Assembly (NCBI GenBank): GCA_019915015.1
Contig: JAHBBC010000003.1
Span: 372,001 to 436,000, forward strand
Source: Auriscalpium vulgare
Lineage: Eukaryota > Basidiomycota > Agaricomycetes > Russulales > Auriscalpiaceae
Direction of reading: 5' to 3'
Length of the DNA stretch: 64,000 nt
A program made the translations under genes and the position numbers. The notes beneath the pieces were generated by a model, which was given only the letters and a program-made list of their open reading frames with translations, ran no database searches and had not been told where the DNA came from. Each line of letters begins with the position of its first letter. The first letter of the stretch is position 1. Of the stretch, positions 12,784-25,319 are shown in pieces.

Positions 12784-14186
12784 ATGGCCGAACCAGATGT
12801 GCCCTTTATCCCGCCAGACGAAGATGTCTCCTTTGAAGAGCACGAGGACCATGAGGAGGCCGTTGTCACGGGCCACCTGCTTGAGAACCCGCCACGCAAG
12901 CGTCCACGACTAGTGGAAGAAGACGAGGATATGAAGCCACCTGCGTCACCTCCTCCGACAACAATAGTCAGAGACAGCGAATTCTACCTCTCCGATGGCA
13001 GCTGTATCCTGCTGGTACAGAATGTGCTCTTTAACGTGCGCTCACCTCTCGTTATCAAGCTTCATATCGTGTTGACATCATGTTAGGTACACCGAACGAC
13101 GCTCTCGAAAGACTCATCTACATTCTCCGGCATGTTCAGTATACCTCAAGGCGACGCCTTAGCAGAGGGTCAGACAGACGATAAACCCGTTGTGCTCGTA
13201 GGAGACACAGCGCCTGAATTTAGGAACTTCTTGTGGGCTTTATACGCGCTGTGAGCTGCCGTTGAAACTCACCATGCAGCTACATCTAACGCTCCGTGCA
13301 AACTGACAGGCCACACGAACTGATGCTCGTGCATTCTGATCCATCAAAGCTGCCGCGCCTAATCGACATCGCCAAAATAGCAAATAAATACACCTTCAAG
13401 TCCCTCGAAACATGGGCGCTTGATGCCATCGTCGAAATTGTGACGCGCAGGACCACAAGCGCGTCTAACATGTCCATATCCTCCGCATTCTCCTCTCCGT
13501 CGACCTCGCAGCTTTCCATAACCAGTTCCAAAGCGCAGCTGATGAGCAACGAGCAGACCGTAGCCCTTGTGCGGCTTGCGCAGCTGTGCAACCATGAGAG
13601 GCTGCTCACCACTATGGTCGACTCGCTGCGCAAGCTGATGACCGGCTCCGTCCAAAACGCGTACGTGGCCATGACACTTGCCGACGAACTGGACCTGCGC
13701 GTGCTTCGCGGCGCCGCGTACCTCGAGATCATGCAGAAGGCGTCCGTCATTGTCGCGCGACCATCGCACAAGCTTGCGGGGTTGTATCCCGGGGAATTCG
13801 ACGAATCAAGCAGGCTCATCGTCTCACAGGCGCAACAGTTGCGCCTTCTTTCAGGCTTTCACCGGATGTCCGTGGCTTGGGAGCACCTCCGCGCGCAGCC
13901 ACCTAACTTCGATCACGCTGCCTCCTGCGGGCTCACATGGAATCAGAACAACTGCATGGCGTCCTGGCAGAATTTTTGGCGCGAAAAGACCAAAAGCGAC
14001 TCGGTTCTGCTTTTGGGTCTTGCGGACATCCTGGGACGCCTGCGGGCTGTGCTGAAGGAGTTCGACAAGTGGGGCTCGGCAACGTACATGCACCATGATT
14101 GCAGGATGAATGCGAGGCGTATGATCGGCGAGAAGATCAGGTCTACGGGAGAAGAGCTGCCGGACTTCTTCGCGGATGACGAGTAA
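12784..14186 (+). CDS. BTB/POZ domain protein
   Basis: Exons 12784..13035, 13087..13250 and 13310..14186 sum to 1293 nt (430 aa) with consistent phases. An acidic, disordered N-terminus with a PPRKRPR nuclear-localisation-like patch precedes a BTB fold (about residues 65-150). That fold reads DSEFYLSDGSCILLVQNVLF, then KDSSTFSGMFSIP and LWALYAL. This is the layout of the large agaricomycete family of BTB proteins of unknown function, which may act as Cullin-3 adaptors or dimerisation factors. The C-terminal half, about 280 aa, is mostly helical and has no named domain. The specific role is unknown. Confidence 0.85.
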
Positions 14187-14379
14187 TGATTACTGATACC
14201 CTATCGGCTTGAGCCATTCTAGTACTACGTACATGATTCCACTCTCCACCTGCATGTATGATTAATGTTATGGCACGGATGAGGTGCATTATAGCTGTCA
14301 TTGCCCGGTCACGCAAAGATAATAGTCATAATTTAGCATAAGATTAGCCATGATTATTTAACACGAAGTGCTCGGTTAT

Positions 14380-17052
14380 TCACGAGCTTCCACTCGGCAT
14401 GGCTGCGATGAGCTTCTCTCTGATCGAGAGTCGACTACGCCTCAGAGACCGATCAGCACTCTTCTTCGCTGCAGGATCGCCAGCAGTGAGCAAGGACGAG
14501 ATCTCAACGAGTGTTGGCGCGGGTCGAAGCGCTGCGTGGCATCGTTTGACCGGCGTCGTGTCTGCAGAACGTTTTCGCGTGTGCTTCCTGGGTGTTTGGC
14601 CTGCTCCAGAGGAACTCGGTGTCAAGTTCTCGTCTCCCGCAAGCGAGTCAGGGGGACGTTGCTGGGTTGTGTTCTGAGGGCTTGAAGCAACTTCGCAGTC
14701 AGATGACGGATTTGCAAGCTTACGGCGCTTCGCATGGCGTTCGAGGTACGGGAAATCTGCCTGCCGTTCCTGGATACGCTGCTGGGCACTCGCCGCCGTG
14801 TTGTTGACGTCGATGAGCGGTGAGGCCGGTGAGGGGTTGGGATCGACAGTCGCAGTCTGTTCGGATACGTCATTCATTTCTTGCAGCTTCTGACGTGCCC
14901 GTGAAGACTTGTGAGACAATGGGGTTGCCGGCGTGATGGACGGAAAGTTGTACGGTGAAGTCGGGGAAGTCAACATCGCCGCACTCTGCAGATTTGCCCG
15001 GTCAACGGCGCGAGCCCAGTTGGTAACAGGAACGGGCGAGCTCCGAGGAGTGGGGAGGCTGGTATAGGAGTCTGGAGCATCGGCGCAGCCGCCAACACTG
15101 TCCTCCCTTTCGTCTGACTCGGGGAGGAGGACATGTTCGAACTGGCCGCCGATCCCTGCCAGACTGCCGAATAGGGCGTGCGCGGTCCGCGCATGGTCTT
15201 CGTCGTCATCGTCATCGTCAGTTTCCCCATCACTATCGCACACGATCTCCGGGTACAACTTCCGCGAGCACTCTCCGATACGGTCTTTGTCCAACGCCCG
15301 CTGCCAGACACTGATCGCACGACCACAAGGCTCCGGAATCTCGGCATCGAGGTGGAGGAGCTGGCGAACCAAGGCTTTGTCTGCACCTTCAAGGTATCGT
15401 TCCATGAGCTCCAGCTTCTGTCTTGACTTCCCGCTCTCAGCCCAGGACGCTACCAGCTCCTCAATGCCCTCTCCGTGCAGGTTCTTCAGCGCTGCGTCAC
15501 CGTCATTGCTCTCGTCAAGCTGGGGATTGCCCTCGAGTTGCACGTTGTCGTCGGTATCGGGGGAGAAGCAGCCCTCAAACATTCTGTTGACGCATTTCCA
15601 GTCCAAGCCGTGAAGAGCGGGGTCTAGCGTGTTTGGGATGACGCGCCTAGGTCGGAACATGGAAACGAAATTACGCAGCTCCGGAAGGCACGAATGCCGT
15701 GAAAGCGCGACAAGCTGTGGACGCAATGCATGAGGATCACGTAATTATTAATGAATTCGATAGGCCGTACTAGACAGTCGACGCTCCCCCCGCCACGAAG
15801 CTTGTCGGTAGTCTGTTCGAGATACTGGGCCCATTTCACCTTCCCAATTGTCACAGGATTGATGTAGACGACCTTCGTTGCTTGGCCAGTCCCAGAAGGA
15901 GGCTCGGCGACATAAGAGCACCTGCCGAAACGCTCACAGGCATGGAAACGAGTTCCGGCAGGGTTCTCGGTGACAATAGCTCGTAGTGTTGGATCCGAGA
16001 GACGCGCATAGATGCTGTACTTGTAGCTATCCACATGTATCTGGAAGTCATTAGCACCTACCAAAAGACGTGACAATGCTCACCGCACCTTGCAATTAAA
16101 CCGGCGAGCAATTCCTTTAAGTACATCTTCGTAGCCCCAGGTCCACGAGTTGATATAGAATAATGTATTTCCTGGGAAAAGGGACATGAGACGTATGAGG
16201 TCAGTGACCGCATCGTGCTGTAGAGAGCGGTGAGCGTCAGTCGCCAGCGTCAGTCCTATACGTGAGCGCAAGACGGACCTTGCTGGGGACTTCAGTCTCG
16301 GAGAAGAGACACGCCGTATCAAGGTATATAGCATCCAGTTTTTGGAGCACTGAGATCTCGTCATGAGGTATAGATGCGTCTTCCGTTGCCAGATAGGGTT
16401 CCAGAAACTTATTCCGGCGCATATAATCCACCCACCATGTTTCGGCGCGGAAGTCGCCCGTGTGGAGTATAGAGCCTTGTTCACCTTCTACCAGGAACCT
16501 GGTATAGTATGTTGAGTCGAAGGGATAGTCGGGTGGACCATGACTGGTGCATACATTACAGATCCAGGACAATGGTTTGCGTCAAGCAGAGTCACGGTCA
16601 CCTTCTGGGTCTCCGACATTTCGATCGAAGTTGGTTTGTCCAAGGGAAGTGTTTTCTGTAGTGTTAAGTTGAGAGAAAACGCACAAGAGTGTATAGTCGT
16701 GACCCACTAAGAGATCCCTGCTACCCTGATAGTCTGTCCGCCCTCCGATCACGAGTGGTGATACTCTGAGGTGCTGAAATGTCCGCGAGACCCTACCATC
16801 CGAGCGCAACTCCATGTCCTTCAGCGCGCGTTCCTTGTATACCTCGTGCTTGAGAAGCATCTCCTTCGCGTCTTCAGAGCATATGATGTTCGAAGCGAAG
16901 GATTTGGACGACAGGCCGACGATATGATCCGAATGAGTGTGGGACAGGAGATGGAGGGCGGGGACAGTTGTCAATGAAGGTGGGGAGCTAAATTCGTCCA
17001 CTCTAATGGGATATGGATGAATGAAGCCATTGAACGGAGTTCCAGGAGGCAT
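14380..17052 (-). CDS. Artemis/SNM1-type metallo-beta-lactamase DNA nuclease
   Basis: This family opens hairpins, trims DNA ends and repairs interstrand crosslinks. The start at 17052 gives MPPGTPFNGFIHPYPIRVDEF. The metal-binding motif HTHSDH lies near 16940, with HTGDFRAETWW (motif 3) near 16460. A beta-CASP region follows. A typical Artemis block, LSRHSCLPELRNFVSMF then FRPRRVIPNTLDP, lies near 15700-15630. A long disordered tail of about 350 residues with acidic and S/T-P stretches ends at 14380, as in Artemis, where the tail is regulatory. Introns lie between 15.7 and 16.7 kb. Orthology to Artemis rather than Pso2 is inferred from the FRPRR..NTLDP block. Two ACGCGT boxes lie about 190 bp upstream. 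Confidence 0.88.
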
Positions 17053-17121
17053 AACGGGTGAAGAGATGGAGATGTGGGTTGGTTTTTAATCTGTTTAGAA
17101 ACGTTTGCCGACGTTACAAAC

Positions 17122-19871
17122 CATGGCCAAACCGTCAAAATCAACGCAGCGATGCACAGGACAACTCCTAGTGTGGGTGTTGGGGTGAGACGAGCGGCTG
17201 ATGGTGGAAGAGAGCGCGCGTCGGTGTGGTCGACCGTCACGCGTCACGCGTCAAGCCGGTAGGCGGCACACCCCAAGAGCGGAACGCCAACTCGTCTGGA
17301 TTGAAGAGTCCCCCGTTCCAAAGGATCAACGAGAACGTCGAACAACTGGCAGAGTTCAACCTATTTGGCGAGTTCAACGCCATCACCATGGACATCTTCT
17401 CCCGTCTCTTCCCGTTCATCACCGACGACGAAGATGGCGTAATGTCCAACGCAGTGCTCGAGGATCTCGTCGCCCACTTTCGAACTCTAGACGCGTTCGA
17501 GTCTCAGGATGTCAAATTGGACCCCAACACCGCCAACAAAGGTTGGGTCCATCTAACGCACGAGCGGTACAATCGTGAGGAACGATTCGTCGTCTATGTC
17601 AAGGCTCTGATCACAGTGATCGAAGAACGCACTGGCCTGGTGCGTTGTGCGTTATAATCAGAGCAAAGACCCTCCATTAACCTCTCATCAGCACTCCCTA
17701 CGCGATTTCACTGCGGAATACTGCTCCAAAGCGCTGGGCGGTGTCACGGAAGACCGCAAGCCGGATATTTCGGTCATATTGCGCGGTCTCGGTGAAGCCT
17801 TCAAGGTATGGGCGCAGTGCATAGCCTTCGTGGAAGTCACGAAACACCACACCTCCAAACACTTCGAACAATTGAAACAGAAATCCTTCTGCTTATTCAA
17901 CAGCCAGTTCGGCCGTCGCATGTCGATCGGCTTCCTCTTCACTCCAGACTACATCTTCCTCTTCTACTTCGATCGCAACGGCCTAATAACGTGCCAATAC
18001 GAGAACACTCCCGAACTCCTCATACGCATCATCTTCGCCCTTGCATTCGCCCCAGCTCGCTTCTTGGGCGTCGACGAAACGATCACGTTCACACCGGAAG
18101 GCAAGATCGACACCATCTTGTACCAGGGCGAGCAGTACAAGTTCCGTCGCACGCTCTTTCAGACCATGTGCCTCCACGGGCCGGCCAGCTGGGCTGTCCT
18201 CGTCGAGAGGGGTGGCAAGACCTATACGCTGAAGGACTCCTGGCAGGATCCCACGCGCGAGCACACCGAAGGGCACTACCTTCAACTTGCCAGCGAGAAA
18301 GGCATCACTGGTGTACCGCAGCTGGTCCGCAATCAGTTGGAAGAGGAGGTACCAGTCTTTCTCCGCGACAATAAGCAGACAACCGACTACGAAATCATGT
18401 CTGCGCTTCGAAAACCAGCCGATTCTGGAGCGTCGAGAGAGGAGCCCCCAGTGCCAACGCAGGAGCCCATCGCATCGACGGTGCCTGCCGAAGCGAAGAA
18501 GCCGACCGCCCCAACGAAGTTGCGGCCCGCCCCAAGGAAGATGCGGTCTGCCCAACCGAAGAAGCGGAAGCGGCCCGCGACGAGCACGGACGAACAATCA
18601 GACTACCTCCCCATCCCGTCCAAGCCATTGACGGTGAAGCGCGTCAGGCAGAAGATCATCCCGGAGGAGGTCACACTCGTTTGCCGGAAGCATTACCGGC
18701 TCCTGACGGAGACAATCCTTCGCCCTATCTACATGTACCAAGACCGGCTGGAGCTGTTGAAAGGACTGAAGGGCGTTGTTGAAAGTAAGTTTCGTTAACC
18801 GTCATCAGCTATACTATCCCTCTGATCGTTGCATCAGCGCACCGCGATCTAGTTACAGCGGGGCTGTTGCCTCGCGAAGTCACCCTGATGACTATCGGCT
18901 ACAGAGACTGGGTTCCAGCTCGTGAACAGCCTGTCGGCAGCCCGCCGCCGAATATGTTCGAGGGCATGTTCATGGGCCTCCAGCAAGCTGCTCCCTGGCC
19001 GCCTGTCAAGGATCGTAAGACCGCCAAACTCCCCCGATCGGTGGGTACTTCGTATCTATCTTATTGATCCATGTACGATGATGCTCTGCAGCGCGACCCC
19101 ATATCTGTGCCAATCCAGGTCGCTTTATTTCCAGACAAGCCAGACGAGACGGCAGACCGACCCAAGTTTGGTCTGGAAGCGATCTTCTCCATCGCAATCT
19201 GGCTTTTCTGCACCACCACCGGTCCACTGGAAACGCGCAAGCTGAGAGCAAGAAGAGCAGGGGCCAAGGACGCTCTCGACATGTACATCCTCAAATGGCG
19301 CACGTCGCCCGACCTGACAGACATCGGACAGTCAAAGAATACCGGCTTCATGAATGCTGAAATCTTCAAGACAGTCACCGCTTCCTTCACGAAGATATTC
19401 AAGCCATTAGCTCCCATGATGGAGGATCTGCGCCGCCTGCTGTTCGAGGAGAAAGGTGTTTACACATATAGGAAACTCGACGTCGACCACGACGAATTCG
19501 CCAAGATTCTTGACCAAGGAATACAGGTTCTGTTGGCCGAAGAGAAGCGTGCGCCTACCCGCAAGGCCGTCATGCCGGAGGCCGATAACGACGCGATCGG
19601 AGAAGAATTTACTCAATGGTACCATGTCGCTCCTCGTACCCCTCCCCAGACACGCTCTATGACTGGCCCGCCGGACATCCATGCGGAGATCCCTTCTGAC
19701 GAAGACGCGCGCTGCGCGGGCAGCGCGTACGAGGCAGACTGGGACTTCTTCGATGACGAGGACTTCATGTACGATGCCAGCTCGTCCGAGGAAAGCGAGG
19801 GCAGCGAGTACGAGGAAGGCGAGCACGAGGAAAGCGACGATAGCCGCAATTCCAAGAAACCTAGGCGGTAG
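17122..19871 (+). CDS. FunK1-type fungal kinase-like protein (probably degenerate kinase)
   Basis: It matches the basidiomycete FunK1 family. The N-terminal half (17.35-18.4 kb) contains the RKPDISVILRGLGEAFKVW block, followed by AFVEVTKHH and FGRRMSIGFLFTPDYIFLF. The catalytic-lobe region after the intron near 18785-18838 has AHRDLVTAGLLPREV. It lacks the HRDxSxxN asparagine and the DFD/DWD magnesium motif usual in this family, so catalysis is doubtful. The C-terminus is strongly acidic with runs of EES/EYEE and ends KKPRR at 19871. The start is uncertain. ATG 17122 followed by a donor at 17185 is one option; the first ATG in the frame of the conserved region is 17388. Intron near 17640-17695. 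Confidence 0.72.
17239..17251. promoter_or_regulatory. tandem MluI boxes between the divergent Artemis and FunK1 genes
   Basis: ACGCGT occurs at 17239..17244 and again at 17246..17251, one base apart. They lie about 190 bp upstream of the Artemis start (17052, minus) and within the poorly defined 5' part of the FunK1 gene on the other strand. Paired MCB sites are a classic MBF target arrangement. Function is inferred. Confidence 0.45.
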
Positions 19872-20533
19872 ACCTCCTCACATCCATCGGCGTTTGCATC
19901 TAGCTTACGCGTATCACTGTATTTCTGGACATTTATTTATTCGCCTAAGTATATGTACAACTGTCGTCGTATCATGACTACGGCCCAGCGACTCCTCGTT
20001 TCTCAATCAATTATGCGCCTGGCGACTTCTCCCTTCTTCAGTTCACGCAGTGATGCTACATTTGGTGAAAAATGTCAGCTATGCTGGTAGTCTCGCAGTG
20101 GCTGAACTTGGCACAGAAAATATATAGTCGTCCTACTAACAGTACTATGCTGGCAGTTATGCAACAAGTCGGTTTGCCGATGGGTCCCATAACTCGTGTC
20201 AGTAAGGGTAGGTAAGGGTAGAAATCATGGCCCTGCTACAGCCGGTAGCCGGTGGTGACCGTGGGCATCGTCGTTCCATCCTTACACCCTGAGGCCTGAA
20301 CCCGCGCTCATGCATGACCACAGATCCCCCACATATTGTGTATGGCGAGAGCCACCTAAATCGCGGCTGTAATGCTCTCAGTTCGCTCTCGGCGTCGGGC
20401 AGAGGCCGGCCTACATCTGTGAGCGTCTGCTGAGTGAGCTTGCTGACAGACTGCCCCGGTGCCCGCAGTGATCTCACCTCTACTGGCATCAATATAGAGG
20501 ACTCTTCGTTGCGGTCGACTCCCACACCAAATC
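19872..20533. other. intergenic, no gene seen
   Basis: This 662-bp gap lies between the FunK1 stop and the oxidoreductase start. Short ORFs on both strands have no recognisable similarity. It presumably holds the 3' end of one gene and the promoter of the next. No clear TATA box or repeat was found. Confidence 0.5.
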
Positions 20534-22602
20534 ATGTCTCTTCAAGGCTGGCACAGAGGCGAACTTGCCATCCAGCGTAAGCTCGCCCACGACAATGCGA
20601 TGTCCATGGCCTGGATGTATATCCAGGATTACATGGACGGACAGGACCGCACCTTTCACACCACTCGCCTCCCCTTCATTCCAGTGACGACGCTCGACTC
20701 ACAAGGTCGCCCCTGGGCATCTATTCTCGCAGGTGCCAGCGGGAAGCCTGGCTTCGTGTCGAGCCCGGGCCACACAGAGCTGCGCATTCGTCCGAAGGTG
20801 TGGGAGGGGGAGCCGCTGGTGGCGAATCTGAGGTCATGGGAGGAGAGAAAGAAGCTGCCGGAGGGACTAGGCGCACCAGAGAAGTTCCTCGCCGCTGGGA
20901 TAGGGATCGAGTTCTCGACACGAAGGAGGAACAAGTTCGCAGGATGGATAACGCAGGCGCAGAAGCAAGGAGACGAAGAGTACGACCTCCAGTTCCACGT
21001 CAATCAGGCTATAGGGTGAGTGCAATAATTGTCAGTAACTCGGGCAATATGCTGATCGTTCGTTCGCAGAAACTGTCCGAAATACATCAATGTCCGCGAT
21101 CTCATACCATATTCAGACGCTCATGCCGAGGTCGTCTACAGCAACATGGATATCAGAGTACCTCTTCCCGACGAGGTGATCTCTATGATCCATGAGGCAG
21201 ACACTGCATTTCTCGGGACGTCATACAAGGCCCGACCAGAGGATGAGATGCGGTTTCCTTCTCATGCCGGGATGAACCAACGCGGAGGCCGTCCTGGATT
21301 TGTCCGAGTCCTTCCCTCGGATAAACGCACTATCGTACTTCCGGACTTCTCAGGTAAGTCTCCACTCTGGTGACGTATTTGTCCTTGGTCACCGTCTCCA
21401 ATTGTCCAGGCAACCGCTTCATGACATCGCTTGGGAACATTGAAACCACTCCCCTAGCTGCTCTCACGATCACCTCTTTCACTACTGGCGCAATACTCTA
21501 TCTCACAGGCCGCGCTCAAACACTCGTCGGCCCTCCCGCGCTGAAGATCATGCCTCGTCAGGATGTTTTGACGACAATCGAGGTCACCGGCGCTGTGCTC
21601 GTCCGCAACGCACTTCCCGTGAGGCAGCGGCCGGGCAGCAAAGTGGAGCCCAGCCCGTACAGTCCGCCGGTCAAGCTCCTCACGGAGGAGCTGACAGTTG
21701 CCCCAGGAACCCGCCTGCTCGGCGAGGACGTGCAGGTCCAACTGCGCAGCGTCAAGCTGCACAGTCCGACATTGGCTACATTCCGCTGGAATCTGTTGGG
21801 ATCCGGTCCCGGGCTGCAAATTCAGCCTGGACAGGCCGCCATCCTTAATCTCACACCTCTGCTCGGGAAGCCCGCATACCAACACATGGCGCCGATGCGC
21901 CCGTCATCCATCAATGATGACCGTGTGCGCACCTGGACAATTTCCAGCGCCCATGTCGACCCTACGGACCAGCGCGATGGCACCCGCAGCTTCAATTTAA
22001 CCCTGCGATTAAAGCCTGGAGGTTACGTGACGGGAGCGCTGTTTGCAATCGCGGGGAAGCTTGAGCAGCACCGGGCGGACCTTCTGGAGGATACGCGCGA
22101 GCTCGGGATTGATTTGCCGCTGGTGGGCGTGGCGGGTGACTTTACGCTACCGTCGCAGGAAGCTCTGTCCAGCTCAGGTGCTCGCTTCCTTTGGATCGCA
22201 GGCGGTATTGGTGTTACGCCGTTCTTGAGTATGTTACAAGGCCTGGTGCAAAGATCTGCGCCGGCAGACGTCTTACTCGTTTTTGCAACACGTGAACCCG
22301 AGGTCCTTCTACCCCTGGTCCATCGCGCCCTCGGCGATAACCCTCCTGCCGGTCTTCGTGTGCGGATAGAAGTTTTCACGAGCGTCTCGGCACCGCAACA
22401 GTGGAAGAACACCCGGATCGAGACTGCATGGCACAAGGGGCGATTTGTGAGAAACTTCTGGGCTGAGCTCGGAGAGGAGACGCTCGGAGGGCGGCAGGTG
22501 TATGTGTGTGGCCCAGGGGAGTTCGAGGAAGCTGTAATGGACGGCTTGAAAGGCGGTGGAATGGATGTCTCCGCTGTGAAGAGAGAAGGGTTTTTGTATT
22601 GA
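20534..22602 (+). CDS. flavin-dependent oxidoreductase: PNPOx-like domain fused to ferredoxin-reductase module
   Basis: Exons 20534..21015, 21070..21353 and 21410..22602 sum to 1959 nt (652 aa). The N-terminal half (about 1-320) is a pyridoxamine-phosphate-oxidase-like split barrel that may bind FMN. Typical blocks are FIPVTTLDSQGRPWASILAG and ADTAFLGTSYKARPEDE. The C-terminal half is a ferredoxin-NADP reductase-type module. It has the FAD-binding motif RTWTISSA near residue 427, NAD-binding GGIGVTPFLSML near 520 and YVCGPGEFEEAVMDGL near 620. No terminal 2Fe-2S cysteine cluster is present, so electrons probably pass from NAD(P)H through FAD to the N-terminal flavin domain. Substrate unknown. 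Confidence 0.85.
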
Positions 22603-23625
22603 GCCACCACCTACTAACTTGTTTCAGATGCAATGTTGTGTATTCCCTGAGTACTACAGCATATTGCATCTAAATATCGAGCTGCCCGCCACTTGACAGA
22701 AATGGACCCGTTACGTCATTCTACTATAGTCCCTGCATGAGGCATTCATTACTGTAAGTCAATCCACCAAGAAGCCATTCGGAAGCCGCATGTCCTCTGC
22801 TCTGTATCAGGTGCGCAAATGGGGTACTTCTTGTCGTCTACTAGTGCGTGCCTTGGCTATACGGTGGGGCTTATCGCGCTGACGTGCTGCCCTGCGCAAG
22901 ATTGATCCTGAGAACAGCTCTTCGTCGTCACGCAATGGAAGGACCGCGCGGATGCGCTCATTTCGGGCCCCTTCGCGGCGTGCTGCCAGTACTGTACTCC
23001 AGGGCAGAATCGAAGGGATCCGTGAGGCAGCCCCCCTGCCTGAATCTCAGTCCACCGAACAGCCCAAGGGAGACCGTCACGCATCAGAACTCCACGCGTG
23101 TCTCCGTCTCTTCCCATGAAGCCCGGATGCACGGAAGCTACGAGGCCCTCAAGCTTCCATCATGGATGGACAAAGCGCCGAGTTGGCACGGCTCTAACTT
23201 GATTGCACAATATTGGCCGCACAGAAGCACATTATGCCCCCGGTGGGGATGACAGCGGTGCCCAAGCGGGGACAAGAAGGCGTGACTATCTCCGAGACTG
23301 TATCTCCACCTATGGCGGGAAAGCATTCCACCAGAAGTGCTTGTGTCGGTCGATCTTGGACAGACAGACATACATACAGTACGTCGGTGGATTCTACGCT
23401 GCGGACACGGTGGGAACGCCTTGACTGGGGCAACTTGCGCCCGGTCGCGATGGCGGTGCTCCTTGACCTATCCACATCTTCCCCAATCTGAGGACACGCT
23501 CTGTGAGTTTAAAATATCGATGACGCGATCTCCCCATCGACCTCCCTATATAAAAGCACCCGCCATCCTGCGTCCCTCATCCCCACATACATCACACCGC
23601 GTTTACACATTCACACTAGAACAGC
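22603..23625. other. intergenic: protease promoter region
   Basis: About 1 kb with no supported gene. The plus-strand ORFs at 22848..23252 and 23337..23909 show no family motifs, and the second runs through the protease start in another frame. A TATA box lies close to the protease gene. The rest shows no repeat noticed by eye. Confidence 0.5.
23547..23555 (+). promoter_or_regulatory. TATA box of the aspartic protease gene
   Basis: TATATAAAA lies 71-79 bp upstream of the protease ATG at 23626 and just after a pyrimidine-rich stretch. The spacing fits a basidiomycete core promoter with a short 5' UTR, as is common for highly expressed extracellular-type enzymes. Confidence 0.6.
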
Positions 23626-25319
23626 ATGTCCCACTCTCTCCGCTTCGCCACCAAGTTCGCCAACACAGGCGCCCGCGACATCCTCGCTCGCGACCGCGCC
23701 CGCGCGCAGAAGCTACTCGCGGGCATCCAGCCCCACGGCCCCGCAGCATACCACGCGCACGAGCTACGCACGCGCGGCGCGCATCACCGCAAGCACGCGG
23801 CGACGGCGCCGCACAGCGCAGCGAGTGCTGCGGCCGGGGACACCATCGACGTCACCGATGCAGGTCAGTACTGGTGTCCCCGACAACTCATCCCGGCGTG
23901 CGTCGCTGATATGCGCATTGCAGCGGTCACGTACACGGCGTCAGTCGGCGTGGGCAGCCCCGCGACGGACTTCACGCTCCTCATAGACACCGGCAGCTCC
24001 AACACGTGGGTCGGCGCGGACAAGAAGTACACCAAGACCAAGACCAGCAAGAGCACGAACAAGAAAGTGGTGCGTGCCAGGGCCCTCGACGGACTGCGTG
24101 GCTTGAGCACCGAGTGCTGATGCGTCCCTCAGAACGTCAGCTACGGCTCCGGGTCTTTCTCTGGAACCGAATGTAGGGCCATCTTTCGGCTCGCTCCACG
24201 CGCGCTTCGCTTCTGCCGATCTTCTGATGATTTGCGCTGCTGCAGACACCGATGAGGTCACCCTCTCCTCCGCCCTCGTGATCCCCACTCAGAGCATCGG
24301 CGTCGCCTCTACCGCGCAGGGCTTTGACGGCGTCGACGGCATCCTCGGGTGCGTACCGCGTCTGCTTGTCGACGGTGAGCAGCAGTCTGACACGGCCATA
24401 GGATCGGCCCCGTCGATCTCACGGACGGCACCGTGTCGGGTACGACGAACGTGCCGACGGTGACGGACAACCTCTTCCGCCAGGGCACGATCGCCACCGA
24501 GTCCATTGGTATCTTCTACGAGCCCTCCACGTCTGCAGAGTCCGTCGCGAACGGTGAGCTTACGTTTGGAGGAGTCGACACCACCAAGTACGCATTCTCC
24601 TTCGCCAGGCCGTGCAGCGTCTGATATCAATGTATCGCAGGATCACTGGAGACGTGAGCTATGTGCCGATCACGAGCACGTCGCCGGCGAGCCAGTACTG
24701 GGGTATCGACCAGAGCGTCTCATACGGCGACAGCACGACCATCCTTGACTCGACCGCCGGCATCGTGGACACGGGCACTACGCTCGTGCTCATCGCCACT
24801 GGCAAGTGTAGGATTTGCCTCCACGCAATATATCACTCACGTCTCCCCACTTCCGTGCAGATGCCTTCCAGGCCTACCAGAAGGCCACTGGCGCCAAGCT
24901 TGACCAGTGCGTGCACATACTTGTCCTCCTACCACACGATATTCATGTGTCATAGGACGACCGGCCTGCTGACGGTCACGGAGGCGCAGTTCAACAACCT
25001 GCAATCGCTCTTCTTTAACATCGGCGGCGTGTCGTACGAGCTCAGCGCGAACGCGCAGATCTGGCCGCGCGCATTGAACAGCCAGCTCGGCGGCTCCGCG
25101 GACACGATCTACCTCGTTGTGAGCGACCTCGGGAGCCAGTCCGGCCAGGGCCTTGACTTCATCAGTGCGTCCTTGGAGCGAGGTCATATAGGTGTGCAGG
25201 GCTGACGTGTGCGCGCAGACGGGTTCACGTTCCTGCAGCGCTTCTACAGCGTGTACGACGTCACGAACTCGCAGGTCGGCCTCGCAACGACGGCGTTCAC
25301 GGACGCCGAGACCAATTGA
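23626..25319 (+). CDS. polyporopepsin-like aspartic protease (family A1)
   Basis: It is a pepsin-fold endopeptidase. Nine exons (23626..23863, 23924..24069, 24133..24172, 24246..24348, 24402..24587, 24641..24807, 24861..24906, 24956..25164, 25219..25319) sum to 1236 nt, giving 411 aa. The two catalytic aspartates sit in LLIDTGSSNTW (about residue 101) and IVDTGTTL (about 280). The flap region reads NVSYGSGSFSGTEY. The segments TSTSPASQYWGI, SLFFNIGG and LDFINGFTFLQRFYSVYD closely follow polyporopepsin of Irpex. About 70 residues precede the mature-like start and form a basic propeptide, but no hydrophobic signal peptide is visible at the N-terminus. Secretion by the classical route is therefore not evident. 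Confidence 0.9.
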
